Shown here: in pieces, positions 1-11,660 of the stretch
How the letters are laid out: each line of letters opens with the position of its first letter
Position numbering within the stretch: the stretch's first letter is position 1
NCBI GenBank assembly: GCA_036417435.1
Contig: CM070903.1
Span: forward strand, 54,970,001 to 55,034,000
Direction: 5' to 3'
Source of the DNA: Inia geoffrensis
Taxonomy: Eukaryota > Chordata > Mammalia > Artiodactyla > Iniidae
Length of the DNA stretch: 64,000 nt
Program-made: the position numbers and the translations under genes
The notes under the pieces: model-generated
What the model saw: the letters and a program-made list of their open reading frames with translations, nothing else
The model's database searches: none
What the model was told of the DNA's origin: nothing

Positions 1-730
1 CCCAGCAAAACTGTTAACTCTTAGAAGGCAAGAAATATGCCTACTGTTTGTTTGTTTGCTAGTGAGTTGACTTATCATCACTCCTCCCAGAATCTAGCAT
101 GGTTCCCATGCACACAGTGGGTATACAACCGCAGAACTATGTAATTCAATATTTAAGGCTATGTTTTTGGCAGCCAACATTTTTGTCTATACAGAAAAAT
201 GAAAATGGAGACGCTTAAAATAGCTTGGGCTTATGAAATACACACTGACACTTGTCTCTTAGCTAAGAAATGTATAAATGTAGAGCTGAGGGGAGGAATT
301 ATATTATTCACTATCTAGAACAGGCTAATAACACTCTGACTTGTTACTGAATAGTTATACATCTCAAGGAGCTGGGCCCGCTTGCCCTTAAAGTCACCAG
401 TGAACATGTATAACAAACCTTTGAGTTTTCACAGTTTTTTTTTTCAGATGCATTATGACATCAGGCTTTTTTTTCCTTTATGTGTGCCTTATTATTTCTT
501 TAGACCATTACTTCCCACAGTAGTTTTTCTAATATATGCATACTAGAATAAATTAAAAGCTATTATCACTTATTAGTCATCATTTATGGTATATATTTAA
601 GAATTTTGACTTTAAATATTTCTTTTAAATTTAAAATTATCCTTGTGAGAGTAACCTATGCATCAGCATTCAACAAGGTATTGCCTGTAGAATTGTAGCT
701 TTCTTTTTTGCTATTAAAATTCAAATAAAT
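1..730. other. AT-rich intergenic stretch, nothing recognised
   Basis: Unique-looking AT-rich DNA with short T runs near 435 and 468. I see no gene, conserved motif or named repeat before the SINE that begins at 741. Confidence 0.5.
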
Positions 731-740
731 AATTAAACTT

Positions 741-954
741 GGGCTTCCCTGGTGGCGCAGTGGTTGAGGGTCCGCCTGCTGATGCAGGGGACGCAGGTTC
801 GTGCCCCGGTCCGGGAGGATCCCGCGTGCCGCGGAGTGGCTGGGCCCGTGAGCCATGGCTGCTAAGCCTGCACGTCCGGAGCCTGTGCTCCGCAACGGGA
901 GAGGCCACAGCAGTGAGAGGCCAGCGTACCGCAAAAAAAAAAAAAAAAAAAAAA
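741..954 (+). mobile_element. CHR SINE (cetacean tRNA-derived), short form
   Basis: The copy starts GGGCTTCCCTGGTGGCGCAG and contains a Pol III A-box-like TGGCGCAGTGG and a B-box-like GGTTCGTGCCC, so the head is tRNA-derived. The GC-rich body ends with GCGTACCGC and a long A tail. A 10-bp TSD, AATTAAACTT, lies at 731-740 and 955-964. The CpG-rich body suggests a fairly young copy. ORFs across it on both strands are SINE artefacts. Confidence 0.95.
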
Positions 955-1374
955 AATTAAACTTAATGGATATTGAACAAGTAAAATCACTGCATTAAAA
1001 CAGTTAGTTTCAACAATTAAATGGGGTTTGTAAGACTCTATGACCTAAGTTGGATCCTAATTTTCAGTAGTAACACTTAGAACATGCTTTGGCTTTCTTG
1101 GGCAACATTAATGGAAAATATATATTTAAGTATACTTCTATGTACGTATTCATATGTATATACACATCTATATATATTTAAGTATACATATGCATGTATT
1201 CATATGTATACACACACATGTATGTATTTATATACGCAATTATTTTAGGGTAAGCTCCTGTAAAAAGCATCTTTCTCAGATTTTTTTTTTTTTTTGTCCT
1301 AATTTGGATCCAGTTCCCATTAATTTAAAAACAATAGAAAGCAAACTGTTTAGGAAAACAAAACAGACATCTGC

Positions 1375-1556
1375 TGAGCACTTACTGCTTACTAATATAC
1401 TCTGTGATTCTCCTAACAACTTTGCAAGGTAGCTATTATTATTCATATATTAAAAATGAAGAAACTACATCACAAAAGAGTTTTCATCAGCTCTCATGGC
1501 TAGTAAATAAAAGAGCAAAAATTGCCTGACTACAAAGCCAGTGCTGTTTGTATACA
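1375..1556 (-). repeat. MIR SINE, reverse orientation
   Basis: The sequence follows the reverse complement of the MIR core and tail: a step like 'CCTAACAACTTTGCAAGGTA', then a poorly kept version of the 'gaggaaactgag' block (AATGAAGAAACT), and a closing CCAGTGCTGT. Divergence is high, as expected for an ancient mammalian repeat. Edges are approximate. Confidence 0.6.
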
Positions 1557-1785
1557 CCAGACCCCTAGAGGACTCAACTGAGAATCACAACCAAGGCAGT
1601 GGCTTGCAGAAAACTCTGGCTCTACAGAGTGTTTGCAGATACTTATTTGTGAGATATTTTCTCAGAAGAATAAAACCCATCTCCCCATAACTATCATAAA
1701 ACCCATTTTCCCATAAACAGTAGTATTGTTAATGTACCTACAGCATTTCAACCTAAGCATCTTAACACTTGGTCATATCATAAAC

Positions 1786-2229
1786 TTTGGCAAATATTCT
1801 TTCTCACTTTGCCAAATATTCTTTCTCAATATACCACCTGTTAAAAACAAGACAACAGGCCCAATATGGAGTTGCTTATGTTAAGCCCCAAGTCACCAAA
1901 CCAGGACTTAACTACAGCTTTGGCTCTCCCAGAAATGGAATCTTCAACCAGTCAATCAGGAATCACCTGATCAGCACTAGCTAGGTCAGCTGCCTGAGAG
2001 ACCCCTACCATCCCCTCAAGGAAAGTATTCTTGGGATAACCAACCTACTTTTGTGCCTAGTATAACTTCCTTGTTCCTGCTCCCTTCTGTCTATAAAAGT
2101 CTTTCCTTTTGTACAGCTTCTCAGAGCTCCTTTCTATCTGCTAGAATTGGGATGCTGCCCAATTCATGAATCACTGAATAAAACCAGTAAGATCTTTAAA
2201 ATTTACTCAGTTGAATTTTGTTTTTTTAA
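1786..2229 (+). mobile_element. Solo LTR of an endogenous retrovirus
   Basis: LTR-like layout: a U3-like stretch, a TATA box (TCTATAAAAG, about 2091), then a poly(A) signal (GAATAAAACC, about 2176) in an R/U5-like part that ends near TTTTTTTAACA. No retroviral internal sequence follows, so it is a solo LTR. The 5' edge carries a 22-bp tandem duplication (1786-1807 and 1808-1829, two mismatches). ATCATAAAC occurs on both sides (about 1777 and 2233) and may be a flanking duplication. It is longer than retroviral TSDs usually are. The family is not assigned. Confidence 0.6.
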
Positions 2230-2230
2230 C

Positions 2231-3770
2231 AAATCATAAACATGAAAATTAGAAGGAACCCTCTAAATACACTGGCCGACTCTCTGTTTGCCCAGGACTT
2301 TGAGGCTACTAAGACAAGGGACTTTGAGTTTTTAAATTGGGACTAAGGAGCTCCTAGGACCTGGGACTTTCAGTCTGGAAAACGTCCCAGGCAGATCAGA
2401 ACAAGCTGCTCACTCTACATATCATCTGGTCCAGACCCTTCATTTCACAGGGAAAGAAGCCAAGGCGCGGAGAACACATCAAGTCAACCAGTTAGTGACC
2501 CATGCCACTTGTACTCTTCTTCTCTTATTTATACAGACTCATTGAGCCTCCAGTTATATTGCAATTTCTCAAGCTTCATCAATTAGTTTAATTGTTCATC
2601 ATTTACACTACTCATTAGGATCTGTGTGTCAGGAACCAAATCTCTGTTGCCTTTGTATTTTCAGCACTAGTCCAGTTCCTGATTTGGTGGTTGCAATTTG
2701 ATATATGTTTGTTGACTGCTATTGAAGAACTATATTTTGTTGCCTGGGGGAATTGAGGTCTTTATTCAAGTCATATTGGACCAGAAGAACAATGATATAT
2801 TAAAGATAGAAAGCTGGCAGCTGCACAAAGCAACAACTTCACCGATTTTTCCTTTACTTCCTATATTTTATGTACTGAGCATGTATAATTTTATAATGAA
2901 AAATAAAAAGCATTTTTAAAAGAATAATTATCAGTGCCTTGTGTCCCCCTGATTAACCACAGGGCTTCTGATTCAGGAGGTGAAGATCATGCCATAGGAT
3001 AAATTACTATCCCAGCTGTCCCTGTTGCCACGCTTCCTGTCAATCCAGCAACAACAGAGCACCTCATTCTCCTCCCTCATTGCCCCTCACCCACTGTCCT
3101 CACAAATTACTTGTAGAGACAGAAGAGGGCAACCAGTGAACAGATACTGATGTTTCCTTGACTATATCAATAAACATCCCCCAGTTCCTGCTCATATTAA
3201 AATCTGAACTGGCAGCGGAAAAAGCTTAAAAATTGATGTAGCACTTGAGATATGAGATTTCAAAGAAGGGAGTTCTTCTCCAGCTGTGCTGCATCTCCAC
3301 ATCTGCCAAAATGCTCATGGTTTGACTCTGTGCATTCCGAGTTACATTCCTCCCTCTTAAAAAGATGAGAACCATGAGCCAGAGCTCATTAAGAAATAGT
3401 AAACACTCTGGCTCCCAAGTTGCTGTCTGACACCAAGTAACTTTCTTTGATCAGTAGAAATAGTATATTATATTCACTATAAACCTTTAAGTGGGAGTCA
3501 TTGCCAAGAAATTCCAACAGAGATGAAAATACCAGAATTCTGAAGTTGACCCACAACTGCTTCCTGATCCCACAGTACACTGTGACTTGAAGAGTTTAAT
3601 TCATTACTATTTAATTTTGGAAATGTTTCTACACCCACTTAGAAATATCCTTTTTCATTTTTTTTCCCTCCTTGAAACTCAGAGTATCATTGTCCTATAA
3701 CTTGAAACTATACCCTGGGATTATTTTATTATAGCGCAAAAGTAGATTTCCAGAGATCAGTAGGTGACCA
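2231..3770. other. Intergenic, mostly unique DNA
   Basis: No gene seen. A faint MIR-like stretch (about 2430-2545, reverse, with 'CATTTCACAGGGAAAGAAGCCAAGG') is the only repeat signal. The short ORFs here show no recognisable protein and no coding context. Confidence 0.4.
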
Positions 3771-4045
3771 CTTGTTATTTATTTATTTATTTTCTATATC
3801 TATTTTCTTTATTTTTTTGGCTGTGTCGGGTCTTAGTTGTGGCATCTTTCGTTGCGGTACACAGGCTTCTCTCTAGTTGTGACGTGCAGGTTTTTCTCTC
3901 TCTAGTTGTGGCATGCAGGCTCCAGAGCGCGTGGGCTCTGTAGTTTGCAGCACACGGGCTCTCTCGTTGAGGCACGTGAGCTCGGTAGTTGTGGCGCCCG
4001 GGTTTAGCTGTTCCGCGGCATGTGCCACAAGCATGTGCACAGCCC
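3771..4045 (-). mobile_element. CHR SINE, long form, 5'-truncated copy
   Basis: The reverse-complement body of the long CHR form is visible: TTTTTTTGGCTGTGTCGGG (tail side), repeated TAGTTGTGG units, and CCGCGGCATGTG. The tRNA-like head that would follow (GGGATCTTCC...CCAGGGAAG) is missing, so the copy is truncated at the end near 4045. The A tail appears here as the TTTATT repeats near 3780. Confidence 0.8.
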
Positions 4046-4079
4046 CGTGATCCAGCGAGTCTACTTGTAGAAATTTATC

Positions 4080-5110
4080 CAACTGACATTTGAGGAGAAG
4101 GCAAAAATATGCAAATCACAATGTGACATTTACCACTGCTTGCAATAATAAAAAAGAAGAGAAAAAACTAAATAATAAACTGATTAGATAAAGTGTGATA
4201 TCAAAGCACTGAAATTCTGTTAAAAAGAAATAGGTAAATCTATATCTGCTGATATGATAGAGAAAAATAAATCAGTTTCTCACTGATTCTGACTGTCTGT
4301 TAACTGGCTTTAAGCCATCGTCATTACATAGGAAAGGGCATAGGACCGAGGCTGAGAAAAGGGCTCTTGGGGCTGGATCCACATAGCACATTCATAAGAA
4401 TACTTGGAAGTTTTTGTTACATCAAAGCTGGAACACTTGCAGGAGAACTTCCTGGCCCACCTGGCACAGCACACTGGGATGGTGTACATTTGATACAGCT
4501 GTGCCAAGATCTTGTTCCCCTCTAAGTGGCCAGGCAAGGACCTGCTGCCACCAGCAGTGAGCGGCCTCTTCTAGCACTCCAGAGTGCTGCACAAATAACC
4601 TCTATTCCAAGTGTACACAGAAGTTTGGGAAGCTGTGGATTTTAGGAACTGCAGAAGTTACCTGGTACTTGTATCACTGCATGTCTCAAAGACTAATTTC
4701 CAAAGAAAAGAAAGCAAAATACTGACTGTAGCTAAAGCATCCTATGCAAAAGAATGAAGATTCCTGGGGCTATTTGAACAATTCCTTCATCTTTTACCTT
4801 AAAATCACTTTGAAATGCTAAGTGAAAGAAGCCAGACACAAAAGATCATATAATATATGATTCCATTTATGTAAAATATCCAGAAAAGACATATCTATAC
4901 AAACAGAAAGTAGATTAGTGGTTGCCTGGGGCTGGGGGTAGGAACAGACTGACTGCAAATGGGCGTGAGGAATCTTTTGGGGATGATGAAAATGTTCTAA
5001 AATTGGACTGTGCTGATGGCTGCACAACTCTGCAAATTTATTAAAAATCATTGAATGGTGCACTTAAAATGAGTGAATTTCACAATATGTAAATTATATA
5101 CCAACAAAGC
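4080..5110 (+). mobile_element. Old L1 (L1M) 3' fragment, interrupted
   Basis: Positions 4815-5110 match the 3' end of old mammalian L1: AAGCCAGACACAAAAGATCA, then GTGGTTGCCTGGGGCTGGGG, GTGCTGATGGCTGCACAACT, and a final AAATTATATACCAACAAAGC. The part at 4080-4250 (CAAATCACAATGTGAC, AATAATAAAAAAGAAGAG) looks like upstream L1 sequence. The middle (about 4310-4800) does not look like L1 and may be an insertion of unknown origin. Confidence 0.6.
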
Positions 5111-5270
5111 TCTTAAGAAACACTCAAGTAATATTAAACAATCATTTTAGTCATATTACTTAAATTTCTAAACAGAAATATATCTAAGTTATAAAAAGCT
5201 TGCAATATTGAAATCCTATTTTTTCATTAAAAAAAAGAAGCTATATTTTAAAGAAAAAAAAAAGTCTTTA

Positions 5271-5482
5271 GGGGCTTCCCTGGTGGCGCAGTGGTTGAGA
5301 GACCACCTGCCGAAGCAGGGGACATGGGTTAGTGCCCCGGTCCGGGAAGATCCCACATGCCGCGGAGCGGCTGGGCCCGTGAGCCGTGGCCACTGAGCCT
5401 GCGCGTCCAGAGCCTGTGCTCCGCAACAGGAGAGGCCACAACAGTGAGAGGCCCGCATACCACAAAAAAAAAAAAAAAAAAA
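5271..5482 (+). mobile_element. CHR SINE, short form
   Basis: Same short form as at 741, with the tRNA-like head, GC-rich body and a long A tail. The TSD AAAGTCTTTA is at 5261-5270 and 5483-5492, and A runs on both sides could extend it. ORFs on both strands across this copy are SINE artefacts. Confidence 0.95.
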
Positions 5483-5492
5483 AAAGTCTTTA

Positions 5493-6974
5493 ATCTTGAA
5501 TATGCAAAGAAAATGACTAGGAGGAAATATAACGAATGTTGTTTTTAGTGGGTAAGATTAGAGTTTCCTTGCAGGGAAATTTTTACTTCTCACTTTATGC
5601 GTTTTTGTACTATTAGGTATTTTTATAGGCAAATATTCCCTTTTAAAAATATACAAATTATCCTTAACGTCTATGTTTTTCTTTGGGTCTCAAACAGACT
5701 TGTCACCAAGAGTCTCAGAACATAAGTTATTTATAATTAAATATTTCAGTTCCAGAATAAAAAGGTAAAGTATTTGTTGGTTCTGGAAAAAAATGTGATT
5801 AAAGATTTAACGCACACTCTCTCGGCAAAACTGCACTACAGTAATGTTTTACAGAGTGTGCTATGTGTTGTATTGATGGTATGCAGACAATTTTAGGTCA
5901 GAGGTTGGCAAAGTTTTCTTAAAGAGCTAAATAATAAATATGCTAGTCATTGTGGGCCATTCTGTCTCTGTCTCAACTGCTCCGCTGTTATAGGTCAAAA
6001 GCAGCCATAGGCGATTCATAAATGAATAGACTTGACTGTGTTTGTTGATTCCTGTATTAGATGGTAGATTAGATCATTTTTTATTTTAACACTTGTCTGA
6101 ATATGTATTGGAAAACTGTAACTAGCATACCAAGTCCATGAATTCATAAGTATTATTGCTTAGAATGAGGCTAGATTCATGTAAGTTTTTTAAAAGTTGG
6201 AAATTTAAAGAAAATATTGAGTAAATATATAGAACAGAAGGTATCTGGGTATGACAAAAATCATGAAAGATATTTGCAAATGACAAACATTTCGGAAAAC
6301 TACATGTGAGTATAAACATCAGTTTCTTATTAACAATAAATGGTAGAATGAATGAAATCTCTCCAGACTAGGTAACTCTTATCAGAAACCAGCCCAGTAC
6401 TTGAGGCAAAGCTCCCTGAAAGAAATATCAAACTGTAGACCAAAAATCCTCAAAAGCAGTGATCCTTAACATTTCCTGGATCACAGAAATTATGGACCTG
6501 TTACCCAGAAAAAAATGCATACTTAAAAACTGAGCTCCCTGCAACACATCCAGAGACTTCAAAATGGTGAAAGAAAAGAGAACATACGCAACAACATCGT
6601 TCCCAGGTTTTTTCCAGGCACTCCAGTGCACATGACCTGTGCTCAGTGCTGAACTCAGTAAATCAAACAGACAGACCAAGAATACAGTGCCCTTTAGGAA
6701 CAAGTGCCCTCCTCACATACCAGTTGTGATGACACAGGAAACTGTGCAGTGTCAGAATAAAGTACTGTTGCTGCCAAGGACTGTCCCCATTCAATTCAAC
6801 ATTCTGCAGTCCAGGTCAGAAAAAGAACAGAGTTCTAAAGCTCTTGACTCTTCCTCCACTTTCCAAATGCAGCCATAATTTCCAAACTGATAACCTAACC
6901 ATCATTAGGGGTTTTTTTCCACTTAGCAACATCATAAGTGAGGAAGGGCAGGGGAGGGTATATGGTGGAGAAAA
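5493..6974. other. Intergenic DNA with a MER20 copy
   Basis: Apart from the MER20-like element near 5900 I see unique AT-rich DNA. The 91-codon reverse ORF at 6428-6703 and the overlapping forward one have no recognisable protein features. Confidence 0.4.
5898..6050 (+). repeat. MER20-like hAT-Charlie DNA transposon fossil
   Basis: The diagnostic run of a MER20 copy is readable: GAGGTTGGCAAAGTTTTC, then GCTAAATAATAAATATG, TTGTGGGCCATTCTGTCTCT, CAACTGCTCCGCTGTTATAG and AAAGCAGCCATAGGCGATTC. It is non-autonomous and degraded. Confidence 0.75.
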
Positions 6975-7640
6975 AAGGAGCTAAGATTTTTGAGCACCTA
7001 CGTGCTAGGTACTCTACATATGCTGCTTTACTGAGTGCTTACAACAAATCCACGAGGTAGACATAGTTATTTTCATTTTAGAGAAAAGGAAATGTAAACA
7101 TTTGTCTAAATTTATCTCCTTTGTCTCCTCAAGATGAAACTTTCATATCAGTAATATTGAACAGTTAATACTGATCTGTAAATATATCTTATTTCGTGCT
7201 TCCCTGTTAGCTTTGCTCAGGTTGCTAGAATGTTCTTTCTGTATCTGTATTCAACTAAATTGTACTTGGCTTTAAGACTCAGCTTAAGTATGGCTTTCCC
7301 TGAGTAGCCTTCCCTAATGCCCTCCCCCATTCTCAGTTCACACTCGCCTTGGTTTCAGTTCCACACGACACTACAATTCTACATACTTCCATGGTACACT
7401 CATGAAATCTCTGGTTTACTTGCCAGTCTCCCCCAGTAGACTAAAATCTCTGTAAATACAGAGATCATTTCTATTTGACTTCTCTCTTCAGAGCTTTAAT
7501 ACTGTGTCTGGCACAAAGTAAGAAATCCATAATCTGCTATATAAAAAAAAGGAACGAATGAACTGCATTGCCCAATGTCCTATAGCATGTAAATTGTAAA
7601 ACCAGGATTTGAAACTAGTCTCTCTTTCCATTATACCATA
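6975..7640 (-). repeat. MIR SINE split by an L2 fragment
   Basis: Reverse-orientation MIR sequence is visible at about 6975-7096 (GAGCACCTACGTGCTAGGTA, then TTTCATTTTAGAGAAAAGGA). It resumes at 7560-7640 (GCCCAATGTCCTATAGC, AACCAGGATTTGAAACTAG). The intervening 450 bp is L2-like, so the MIR appears to have been split by an L2 insertion. Confidence 0.6.
7205..7550 (+). repeat. L2 LINE 3' fragment
   Basis: Typical L2 3' text: GAATGTTCTTTCTGTATCT, AAGACTCAGCTTAAGTATGG, TGAGTAGCCTTCCCTAATGC, and finally GTGTCTGGCACAAAGTAAG followed by a GAATGA-type end. Old and diverged. It sits inside a MIR copy. Confidence 0.65.
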
Positions 7641-9228
7641 ATGTGAGTACAAAAAAAAAAAAAATCAATTAATTATTTACTACTTTACCTTTAGGATATT
7701 AAAGGATAGTCCATCAATGACTCAGTTGCTCTATATTGCCTTGGGAATCCTTCAGGAAGTACCATAAACTAGTTTATAAGGGACAAAAAAAAATTTTTTA
7801 ATGCCTCAAATCCAATGAAAATTAAAATTCTGTTACATAGAAAAGCTCAGTTTTTCTCAGAATTAAGTTGCCAAAGAACTGGGAAGTGGCAGTGTGGTAC
7901 TCAAAAACCCATCAAAGTCAGATAACTCTATCCCTGTTGTGAGGTCCCTCTAACCTCACAGCAGGACATTCTGTCGTCCCATTTTTAGCAAACCCTCAGT
8001 AAGGTCCCGAGGTGGAAGCTGCTTCATATCAAATTGCCTCTGAGATTTCCCGAGAGTAGTTCACAATCCCTGAGCACCCAAGAATCTATATATACCCGCT
8101 GTCTGACTAGGAAACAAGCTGAGCTCACACTGAATACCAAGTTGTTATTCCTGCTTCTCTTCAGTTATTTTTCAGATAGTTCTATGGTCTGGAATGTGGT
8201 TGGGGCCTGGTGGCCTTTACCAAAGTGAATCTGCATCCTACAGGGGCACAAGCACTCAGCTGCAGCTGATACCACCACCATGCTAAGCCCTGTGTCCCAA
8301 ACAAAAGTTTAGGGGCTGACACTGGGCAACGAGAAGCTACTGCAAGGTTATAAACAAAACAGTGATCAGACTGATGCTTGAAACATTCTACTTGTATCAT
8401 CATCATCATCACTATTATTGTTATTACCTCTACAATAATGTATTCTCATGCACATTCCATATGCTTCACGAGAGAGAAAGTGCAGTTACAGCTGGTATAC
8501 ATGAAACAACCTTCAGTAGACATATAGAGATGCATTAGAAGGCTGAAGCAACATGTATCATGTGTGTCATGAAGGAAAAATGATAGACAAATGTTGCTTT
8601 AGATTACTGTTGTCTACTGAACTGACAAAATTAAAAAGTATTTGTTGCAGGTCTACCGTGTGCAAAGCATTGTGCCAGATGCCGCTGTACCTATCTGTAG
8701 AGAGAAATGAAGAGTTTTGTTGGCTTCTCAGGCAAGAACTCTGGGGAAATTTTTTTAGTAACATCACCATTGTGTAACGTCTTATGGTTTTCTGCTTCAA
8801 TTTTTTTAAGACACCATTAGCAGACTCGTAAATAATTAAATATAAAAAATCATCTGCTATTTTTGTGGGGAATATACTTTTTTTCAGTGACCAAAATATT
8901 AATATCTACTCTCTATGGATTTGGTTTTGAGTATCAAGGTATTTGAGAAATCCAATTATTAATCAGAAGGTTATGTGTACAGCATATATCCAGAAATAAC
9001 TGGTTAATTTTAAAGAATATTATACAAAACATTAAACTATATCTGCTCCCAAATTACCTACAGACCAAATACACCCATGCCTTTAAAACTCTTCTAATAT
9101 AGATGTCAACTCCTTCCAATCAATCAGCCTTTGTTAAAGGTGACCACAAATACCATTATACCACGTAATGTAAGTTGCAGTACAATTAAATAAATTACAG
9201 TGTTCATTTATATTCCCATTATGCCTCC
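7641..9228. other. Intergenic DNA, nothing recognised
   Basis: A short A run lies at about 7650 and a (CAT)n patch at 8395-8410. Short ORFs on both strands (for example 8553-8777 and 8567-8800) overlap each other antisense and resemble no protein I know. Confidence 0.4.
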
Positions 9229-9339
9229 TTGAGGATATACCCTGTTCAACTTCATTGGACTTGGGTATTACTCAACTCTATAACAGCAACACATTTAGAA
9301 ACCAACTCCTTGTACGGATCATGGTCACAAATGCAGTTA

Positions 9340-9640
9340 ATTCATTTAATAAGCATTTACTGCGCATATGTGCTGGATATTGTTCTAGGTACTAGGAATT
9401 CAAGCAAAGATGCTGTTGAGGAGACAAACATGTAGCAGATAAATACAGTCAGTGTGGCATGTACTCTGATAGAAGGAAGTGCCTCAGAAGGATACCTAAT
9501 CAAATGTGAGCAGTCAGGAAGCCTTCCTGGTCTTAAAGAAACAGTCGAAAGTAACCAGTTGAAAAATCATGCTAAGTTCATCCACAGTGAGCTAGTTAAA
9601 AAGAAAAAAAAGTTTCCACTCAATGGGCAGTCTTTTTTTG
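9340..9640 (+). repeat. Ancient unassigned mammalian interspersed repeat
   Basis: Carries the widespread motif order 'AAGCATTTACTGCGCATATGTG ... TTGTTCTAGGTACTAGGAAT ... GACAAACATGTAGCAGATAA' and then 'GTCAGGAAGCCTTCCTGG'. The same order recurs at several other places in this window. I recognise the pattern as an old mammalian repeat but do not assign a name. It probably continues at about 10010-10450, with a MIR inserted between. Confidence 0.5.
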
Positions 9641-9754
9641 ACTTTGACCTCCACAGACAGTCCCTATGGAAGACACCATTAGCAGCAAATACCCTATTCA
9701 CCTACAGGTCTATAATCTAATTAAGATAGTACGTTTAAAATGATGCTTTAGCAG

Positions 9755-9957
9755 CAGAAAACCTGTGATCAGGCCCTAGATTTGCCACTTATTATTTGTG
9801 TGATTTGGGACAAGTTAGTGTCTCAAAGCCTCAAGTTTATCATCTGCGTAATGGATAATAATAGTATATACTTCACACGTTGCTATAAAGGTGAAATGAA
9901 ATAATGCAACTAAAGCCCTTAGGCCAAGCCGGAGAACTCAAAAAATGTTAGCTACCA
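9755..9957 (+). repeat. MIR SINE
   Basis: The MIR core is clear: TAGATTTGCCACTTATTATT, GTGTGATTTGGGACAAG, TCATCTGCGTAATGGATAAT, AATAGTATATACTTCACACG, GTGAAATGAAATAATGCAAC, and AACTCAAAAAATGTTAGCTA. Confidence 0.75.
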
Positions 9958-10679
9958 CAAAAACATTAATATGATTAATCTTATGGTCAGTGTACAAACA
10001 TTCAAAAGAGCAAGCAATCATTTTCAAATGTGTCTATTTTAAAAAGATTTAGCAGTGATACTGAGGTTTGACTTAACACTTGAAGGCAGCATGAAAAAGT
10101 TTCTACATGGTGGAATGAACAGCAAACGTCAAAATAATGATGATTTGTCCAGGGGGGAATGAGAAGACAATCTGACTCTGAGTAGAGTTTGTATAAGGAA
10201 ATAGAAGTAAGACTTGAAAGGTTAAGCTGGTAGCAGGTTACAAAAGTCCTTCAAACAAGTTTGAGCTTTGTCCTGTACAATGACGGGGACTGAAAGTTTT
10301 TGTTCAATAAAGTAAAATGACCAAAGCAGTACTTTATAAGAAAAACTGGAAAGGGGAGAAAAGTTAGACAAACTGGTTAGGATGTGACTGCAGTACACCT
10401 ACTTCATGGCAATGAGGACGTACCTTGGAGCAGTGACAAGTAGAAAGATGGAGACAAAAAGCATTCTGAAGGATAAATAAACAAGACATACTCACTGAAT
10501 GCAAGTACTGGTCACAGCCCTAATCTAAAAAACATTGTCAGGCCACATTTTCCTATGAGTACTTAAGTCTCTGAATTCAAGTTATGAAATTCCAGAGACA
10601 TGTTGATTCTTCCAGATAGTTTAATGGGTGATAAGGATATTTTGCTCAACATGAGCATTAAATCAGTATTGGTGCTCAT

Positions 10680-11147
10680 AATAATGATCTATATTTGTAC
10701 ACCCATGTTCATAGGAGCATTACTCACACTAGCCAGAAGGTTGAAGCAACCCAAATGTCCACCAATGGATGAATGGACAAACAAATGTTATATATACATA
10801 CAACAGAATATTATTCAACCCTAAAAAGGAATGGAATTCTGATTCATGCTACAATATGGATGAACCTTAAAGATATTATGTTAAATGAAATAAGCCAAAC
10901 ACAAAAGGACAAATAACATTATGATTCCACCTGTAAGAGGTACCTAGTTATCAAATTCATAGAGACAGAAAGTAGAATGGTAGTTGCCAGGGGCTTGGGG
11001 AAAGGAAAATGGGCAGTAACTGTTTAATGGGTACAGAGTTTCAATTTTAGATGATAAAGTTCTGGAGACAGATTATTGGTGATGGCTGCACAACAATGTG
11101 AATATATTTATTGCTACTTAAGTGTCTACTTAAGAATGGTTAAAATG
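10680..11147 (+). mobile_element. Old L1 3' fragment, host of a nested L1
   Basis: L1 ORF2 end and 3'UTR text: GTTGAAGCAACCCAAATGTC, CACCAATGGATGAATGGACA, AATAAGCCAAACACAAAAGG, GGTAGTTGCCAGGGGCTTGG, GTGATGGCTGCACAACAATG. The same old L1 resumes at 11645 (TGGTAAATTTGGGG...CATTTTACCACAATAAAAA), which gives its true 3' end at about 11704. It is interrupted by the younger L1 at 11148-11644. Confidence 0.75.
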
Positions 11148-11545
11148 TTTAACATGAGTATTACTCAGCCATAAAAAAGAATGAAATAATGCCATTTGCA
11201 GCAACATGGATGGACCTAGAGACTATCATACTAAGCGAAGTAAGTCAGACAGAGAAAGACAAATATCATACGACACCGCTTACAAGTGGAATCTAAAAAA
11301 AAATGATACAAATGAACTTGTTTATAAAACAGAAATAGACTCACAGACATAGAAAGCAAATTTATGGTTACTGAAGGGGAAGACTGGGGAGGGATAAATC
11401 AGGAGTTTGGGATTAAAATATACACACTACTATATATGAAATAGATAATCAACAAGGATTCATCTTGAAGTATAGGGAACTATACTCAATATCTTATAAT
11501 AACCTATAATGGAAAAGAATCTAAAAAAGGATACATATATACATA

Positions 11546-11589
<44 letters not shown>

Positions 11590-11644
11590 ATCACCTGAAA
11601 CTAACACATTGTAAATCAACTATATTTCAATAAAAATTTTAAAA
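11148..11644 (+). mobile_element. Younger L1 3' end, nested in the older L1
   Basis: The copy begins within the L1 3' text ATTACTCAGCCATAAAAAAG and runs through GCAACATGGATGGACCTAGA to ACTATATTTCAATAAAAATT and an A-rich tail. The host sequence is duplicated around it: AAGAATGGTTAAAATG at 11132-11147 and AAGAATGATTAACATG at 11645-11660 (16 bp, two mismatches). This is a severely 5'-truncated insertion. A TA-rich microsatellite (11531-11582) has grown inside its 3'UTR. Confidence 0.8.
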
Positions 11645-11660
11645 AAGAATGATTAACATG

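Noticed and set aside
741..954. A functional tRNA gene, because A- and B-box-like motifs are present
   Set aside because: The motifs are the tRNA-derived head of a CHR SINE, with no complete cloverleaf. The same holds for all other copies.
4310..4537. A possible processed pseudogene in the non-L1 part of the 4-5 kb region
   Set aside because: The translation in all frames looked at did not resemble any protein I recognise, so there is no basis for a call.
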